The notes below the pieces were generated by a model. The model saw nothing but the letters and a program-made list of their open reading frames with translations. It had not been told where the DNA came from and searched no databases. From Perognathus longimembris pacificus (taxonomy: Eukaryota; Chordata; Mammalia; Rodentia; Heteromyidae), in the NCBI RefSeq assembly GCF_023159225.1, contig NC_063172.1, positions 60,074,828 to 60,138,827 of the forward strand: a DNA stretch of 64,000 nt. Direction: 5' to 3'. The stretch's first letter is position 1. Every line of letters starts with the position of its first letter. The position numbers and the translations under genes were made by a program. Below, in pieces: positions 59,953 to 64,000 of the stretch.

Positions 59953-60189
59953 CAGCCTGGCATTGGTGGCTTATGCCTGGAACCTTAGCTACTCAGGAGG
60001 CTGAGATGTGAGGATTGCAGCTTGAAGCCAGCTGGGGCAGAAAAGTAGGTGAGCCTCTTATCTCTGAGAAACCACTTGAAAATAGCCAGAAATGGTGCTG
60101 TGGCTCAAGTGGTAGAATGCTAACCTTGAGCACAAGAGGCTCAGGGTCAGTTCCCAGACCCTGAGATCAAGCCCTGGATGGAAAAAAAA
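59953..60189 (+). mobile_element. B1/ID-composite SINE
   Basis: GCCTGGCATTGGTGGCTTATGCC, CTACTCAGGAGGCTGAGATGTGAGG, right monomer GTGGCTCAAGTGGTAGAATGC, GAGATCAAGCCC, then an A tail. Confidence 0.9.
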
Positions 60190-61180
60190 TTATCTTTCAT
60201 ACTAATATCTCTCCATGGCAATGGATAATTCAAACTCACTATCAATAATTATATATATAATATGTTTATTATATTTTTCCATCATTTACCTAGTCGGTCT
60301 CTTGCCATTGGGCATGTATACTGTCACTAACTTTCAATTATTATATACAGCACAAAGCAAAACTAATTTAAAAATCATTTATAAGAAGGAAATATAATTT
60401 GAACTGAACAAAGCCTCCCAATATCTAAAAGCGTTAAGTTCCCCAGTGTGTCATTTACCAATACCAGTTCCTAGAAATACTTATTTTCAAACAATCCTGG
60501 TAACTGATGAGTTTGAACATGGTGTCTCTATTAGAAGCTAAGCATGGTCTAGGGAGTGTAGATTAGTAACAGCTTGCTTAGTCCTGAGTATGATCCCCAG
60601 CACTGTTAGTTTTCTGTATTTTCAAATAAAGTATATGACATGGAAATAATGTATTATGTCATATTTTAAATAATTAAAAAAGAATTGAGTGTTTGGTGTT
60701 TTGGGTAGTAGTTTTAAATAAACATGTAATTTTCCTACGTGCTATTGGACTATATTTCAACTTCTAGTGGTAGTGATTTTTTCTTATAGAAATGCAGTTA
60801 GTTGAATAATTTAAATAATTACTATTAATCAATCATAGTACTTAAGATCTTATTTTCTTCTTCCTTGTCATTTTAATTTTGATTTGTCTTTTCCTATTGC
60901 TATGTTTGGTAGAGATTAAAATTTAATTTAATTTTTTAAGTTTAATTTTCTTGGTTTACCAGCAAAATTGACTTTCAAATGTGCTATTGATCTATTATTG
61001 TTCAATTGTCTAAATAGTTTTTAATCCTCTTGTAAACATCAATAGTTCCAGAAATCATAGAACATACTCATTGTTGGTGCCTGGTATGTTTTAAAATGAT
61101 TTTTCATTGTCAGCCCAAATTTCTATGTGCTAAAAGAAATCACTCTCTAGCCAACTAGACTGATAGATATATCAGTATAA
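60190..61180. other. mostly unassigned, ID-like fragment at 60538-60612
   Basis: AAGCATGGTCTAGGGAGTGTAG and TATGATCCCCAGCACTG resemble an old ID monomer. The rest is AT-rich with no supported feature. Confidence 0.4.
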
Positions 61181-61181
61181 G

Positions 61182-61231
61182 AAAGAACAGGAGGGGCTGG
61201 GGATATGGCCTTGTGGCAATAAAGAACAGGA
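61182..61231 (+). mobile_element. 28-bp 5'-head-only ID SINE flanked by an 11-bp duplication
   Basis: AAAGAACAGGA occurs at 61182-61192 and 61221-61231. Between them is only the first 28 nt of the SINE (GGGGCTGGGGATATGGCC, then TTGTGGCAAT). No right monomer and no A tail are present. Confidence 0.85.
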
Positions 61232-61840
61232 AATGTACTTTGAAAGCCATTTTATTTCTCCTGGGAAAGGTTACTGAACTCTTCTTGCACAATATGCAAA
61301 TATATTTATAAACATTCTTCACTTTTTATCTTCAAAACCAGTTATGTTATATTTCCACCTGAAAGGATTCCTAAATATACCAGTAGAGTGACTGTATACA
61401 CTTTTTCTTTTTGATTTGAGGTATTTGATTTTATTGTGTTGGATCTTGAGAGACTATTTGATACAAATTTTAATGTTTAAATATGTCTTATTGTCACACA
61501 GGACAGTATAAGTGTGTACTTTCTGTGTACACTTGACAACTGGGAAAGTGTGGGAGGAGAAAGTGATTTTTTAAGTACTTATCATATAAAGTGCTGTCAA
61601 TATTATATCCTGTAATCTCCATTTCAACTCAGTCTTCTGTGTTTCTTTTCAATAGAAGAGAAGATTTAATGGAAATGATTTATCCAGATGGCATCTTTGA
61701 TATGGGTAGAGCTGAAACTCAAAATTGGTATGTGAAATATCCCAGCTGGTTGCCCTTTTGCTAAATTTCTATTCCTATTCAGGGTGTGCAGAGTTTGACG
61801 GGTTGCTGCACACTTATACTATTCATTTCCCTGCTGTCCT
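61232..61840. other. no feature recognised
   Basis: AT-rich unique-looking sequence. Confidence 0.45.
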
Positions 61841-62091
61841 TTTTCACATTTTTTCTGAATAATTACTTATTTATTGTCAAAGTGATGTACAGAGAGGTTA
61901 TAGTTTCATACATAAGGCCATGGGTACATTTCTTGTATGATTTGTTACCTCCTCCCTCATTCCCTCTCCCCCCTCCCCCTTTCCCTCTCTCCCCATGAGT
62001 TGTTCAGTTGGTTTACACCAAATGGTTTTTGTAAGTATTGCTTTTGGAGTCATTTGTCTTTTTATCCTTTGTCTCTCGATTTTCACATTTT
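61841..62091 (-). mobile_element. 5'-truncated LINE-1 3' end with 12-bp TSD
   Basis: TTTTCACATTTT lies at 61841-61852 and 62080-62091. Between them are TGATGTACAGAGAGGTTATAG, the C-rich tract, CATGAGTTGTTCAGTTGG and CTTTTGGAGTCATTTGTC. Confidence 0.93.
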
Positions 62092-62111
62092 AATAAGAGA
62101 TTAACTGAATG

Positions 62112-62344
62112 AGCTGGGTGTTAGTGGCTCAGCCTATATAATTCTAGCTACTCAGAAGGCTGAAATCTGAGGATAACAATTCAAAGCCAGCCCAGGTAGG
62201 AAAGTCCATAAAACTCTTATATCAACTAACCACCAGAAAACCAGAAGTAGCACTGAGGCACAAAATGGTAGAATGCTAGCCTTGAGCAAAAGAGCTCAGG
62301 GACAGAGCCAGGACCAGAGTTCAAGTCCCCTGATGGGCAAAAAG
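62112..62344 (+). mobile_element. B1/ID-composite SINE
   Basis: GAGCTGGGTGTTAGTGGCTCAGCC, CAAAGCCAGCCCAGGTAGGAAAGTCC, AACCACCAGAAAACC, GAGTTCAAGTCCCC. A good example of the composite layout. Confidence 0.9.
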
Positions 62345-62370
62345 GAAACTCTAAAAACAATTGGTTGCTG

Positions 62371-62608
62371 GTTTTTTGTTTGTTTTTTGTCAGTTGTAGG
62401 GCTTGAACTCAGGGCCTGCATATTGTCCCTGAATTCTTTTCCTTAAGGCTAGCACTCTAACACTTGGAGCCACAACTCCACTTCCAGTTTCCTGGTGGTG
62501 GAGAGATAAGAGTCTCATGGGGACTTTTCTGCCCAGCTGGCTTCGATCCTCAGATCTCAAGATTCCTGAGTAGCTAGGATTATAGGTATGAGCTATCAGC
62601 ACCAGGCA
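62371..62608 (-). mobile_element. B1/ID-composite SINE
   Basis: GTAGGGCTTGAACTCAGGGCC, GGAGCCACAACTCCACTTCC, CCTCAGATCTCAAGATTCCTGAGTAGCTAGGATTATAGG, CAGCACCAGGCA. With the 62112 copy it makes an inverted SINE pair about 25 bp apart, able to form a hairpin in RNA. Confidence 0.9.
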
Positions 62609-63270
62609 GATACATAATTTTATAGCAAATTTTTAGAAATGTCATTTAGTCTCATATCGTTAGTGAGTTCAACTAACTGCTCATATCTGTCAACTTCCAA
62701 ATGCTTACTGAGCTCAGAACTTGATTTTTTTTTATTTTTGGAATGGGTAATGAATCCATGGCCTTACTCATTCTAACTATGTGCTTTACCAATGTGATAT
62801 ATCCCTATCTTGCACAAATACATGTGTAAAATCAGACTTAATGTTTTCTTCCATTACATTGATTATTAAGGATAATTGATAAGTGCTTACCAAAGAGCAT
62901 TCAGAAAACAATTAATAACAAAAACACAATAACAATCAGCCCTTATTCCATGACTTGATAGAACCATTCATACCTTTATGAATTCTCCTGCTTCCCAATA
63001 TCATCATGGTTATAGATACACATATATAAATATTATTTATCAGTTGGGACAAACTATTCTGGTTTGAATCTCCTTTACTCCCTTAATAATATATGTGAAA
63101 TGTTTTCATGTTATTAAGTAGTATTCAAGAAATTGATTTTGACTAGCATGGTAATATTATGTTGTATGTGCATACTGTAGTATAGCAATCCTTTTTTAGT
63201 TTGTTTAAAGTGGATAAAAAGCTGATTTGAATGCAAAAGGAAAGCAATGAACAAACTGTCCTTAGAGAAG
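62609..63270. other. mostly unassigned, ID-like fragment at 62730-62812
   Basis: AATGGGTAATGAATCCATGGCC and TTTACCAATGTGATATATCCC weakly follow an antisense ID monomer. The remainder is unassigned. Confidence 0.4.
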
Positions 63271-63271
63271 G

Positions 63272-63408
63272 CTCCCCCTCCTCCTCCTCCCCCTCCCCCT
63301 CCCCCTCCCCTTCCCTCCCCTCCCCTTCCCCCTCCCCCTCCCCCTCCTCCTTCCTCCCTCCCTCCCTCCCTCTTTCTCTCTGTCTCTGTCTCTGTCTCTC
63401 TCTCCTCT
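63272..63408. repeat. homopyrimidine (CCCCTC/CTCC/TCTCTG)n tract
   Basis: 137 bp of nearly pure C/T, first CCCCTC and CCTCC units, then (CTCC)n, then TCTCTG units. It abuts the 3' tail side of a minus-strand SINE, the usual place for simple repeats to grow. Pro-rich and Gly/Arg/Glu-rich open frames here are artefacts. Confidence 0.96.
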
Positions 63409-63598
63409 GGGCCAGGGCTCTGTTCCCTGGCTTCTTTTTGCTCAAGGCCACAGGGCCTCTTCCAGCCCTTTCTGAGTAGTTTATTGGAGATAAGAGTCTC
63501 CTGGGCTTTCTTGCCTGGGCTCACTTGGATCTGCAATCATCACATCTCAGTCTTCTGTGTAGCTAGAATTACAGGAGTGTGCCACCGGTGCTTGGGTT
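63409..63598 (-). mobile_element. B1/ID-composite SINE with expanded pyrimidine tail
   Basis: GGGCCAGGGCTCTGTTCCCTGGCTTC, TTGGAGATAAGAGTCTCCTGGG, CACATCTCAGTCTTCTGTGTAGCTAGAATTACAGG, GCCACCGGTGC. Confidence 0.85.
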
Positions 63599-64000
63599 TT
63601 ATATGGAATTTTAAGTATATTTTCAATTATATTTAGTGCAGTAATAAATGAAAATACTTCCGATAAAATTCCACCACGCAAGATAGTCTTACAATTGCTC
63701 TAACATGGTCTAAGAACCAACAGTGGTATAATTAACATCATATTTTTGAAAACAATATTTTTAACAATTTCTATTACTGGTAGATTCCATTTCTGGCTGT
63801 GTTTCATCAAGAATGATTCCCCAGCAATGCTCTAAACTTTCCTCTCCACAAAACTAGCATAATTAAATTAGTTGTTCTATTAGGTACTTTAAAACTGCCA
63901 ATATGTTTCTGTCCTGGTGATAATAGATATTAGAAAGAACATAAAGTCCCTAGATAATAATCTAAGGACAGAGGAACTTGGGAAGTACATTTGAAACATT
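63599..64000. other. no feature recognised
   Basis: AT-rich unique-looking sequence to the window end. Confidence 0.45.

Noticed and set aside
780..63600. Regularly recurring similar units as a CRISPR-like array
   Set aside because: Units are dispersed SINEs in both orientations with TSDs and A tails. Spacing is irregular and the genome is mammalian.
63114..63636. Pro-rich and Gly/Arg/Glu-rich frames of 102-140 codons
   Set aside because: They are translations of the CCCCTC/CTCC simple-sequence tract and a SINE.

Overview
The window looks like gene-free mammalian nuclear DNA. It is AT-rich and full of retrotransposon debris. I found no supportable host protein-coding gene, tRNA, rRNA or CpG island. 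The longest meaningful reading frames are broken LINE-1 ORF2 pieces on the minus strand at about 16.1-18.4 kb. The other open frames are short and antisense to repeats, or fall in homopyrimidine and GA-rich tracts. The best label is intergenic or deep-intronic DNA.

The SINEs point to a rodent. One family is a tRNA-derived dimer: an ID-like left monomer (box A near TAGCCTAGTGGCAAGAGTGC, box B GGTTCGATTCC) and a second tRNA-like monomer (box A near TGGCTCAAGTGGCAGAGTGC). The other family joins a 7SL/B1-like left half to the same right monomer. From memory this combination is typical of Geomyoidea (kangaroo rats, pocket mice, gophers). That assignment is knowledge-based and moderately confident, because no database could be searched. 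Many LINE-1 3' ends share one 3' UTR subfamily, seen antisense as T-run, then TGATGTACAGAGAGGTTACAG, then a C-rich tract.

Layout: 0-15 kb holds scattered SINEs, an old minus-strand L1 at 12.56-14.12 kb, a homopyrimidine tract and a CA microsatellite. 15.28-18.41 kb holds two young minus-strand L1 insertions, each inside a target-site duplication (TSD); the second keeps ORF2 endonuclease and reverse-transcriptase sequence and carries an internal inverted segment. 18.4-40 kb has old L1 pieces, two LTR-like fragments, many SINEs and a repeat-poor block at about 30.1-33.3 kb that could be regulatory. 40.97-47.4 kb is a nested L1 complex: a plus-strand host L1 broken by a minus-strand L1 and by a 5'-inverted (twin-primed) L1. 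51.4-54.7 kb is an old plus-strand L1 loaded with SINEs. 55.5-57.4 kb holds more L1 insertions, one twin-primed.

The most unusual structure is a pair of local inverted duplications. Sequence at 49,657-49,909 (A) and 59,049-59,168 (B) recurs inverted, joined without a gap, at 55,904-56,277. The joined copy has the order expected from a circle or tandem copy (B then A), not from the linear chromosome, and it directly abuts an L1 3' fragment. No new gene system is visible; the interest lies in retrotransposition and rearrangement products.
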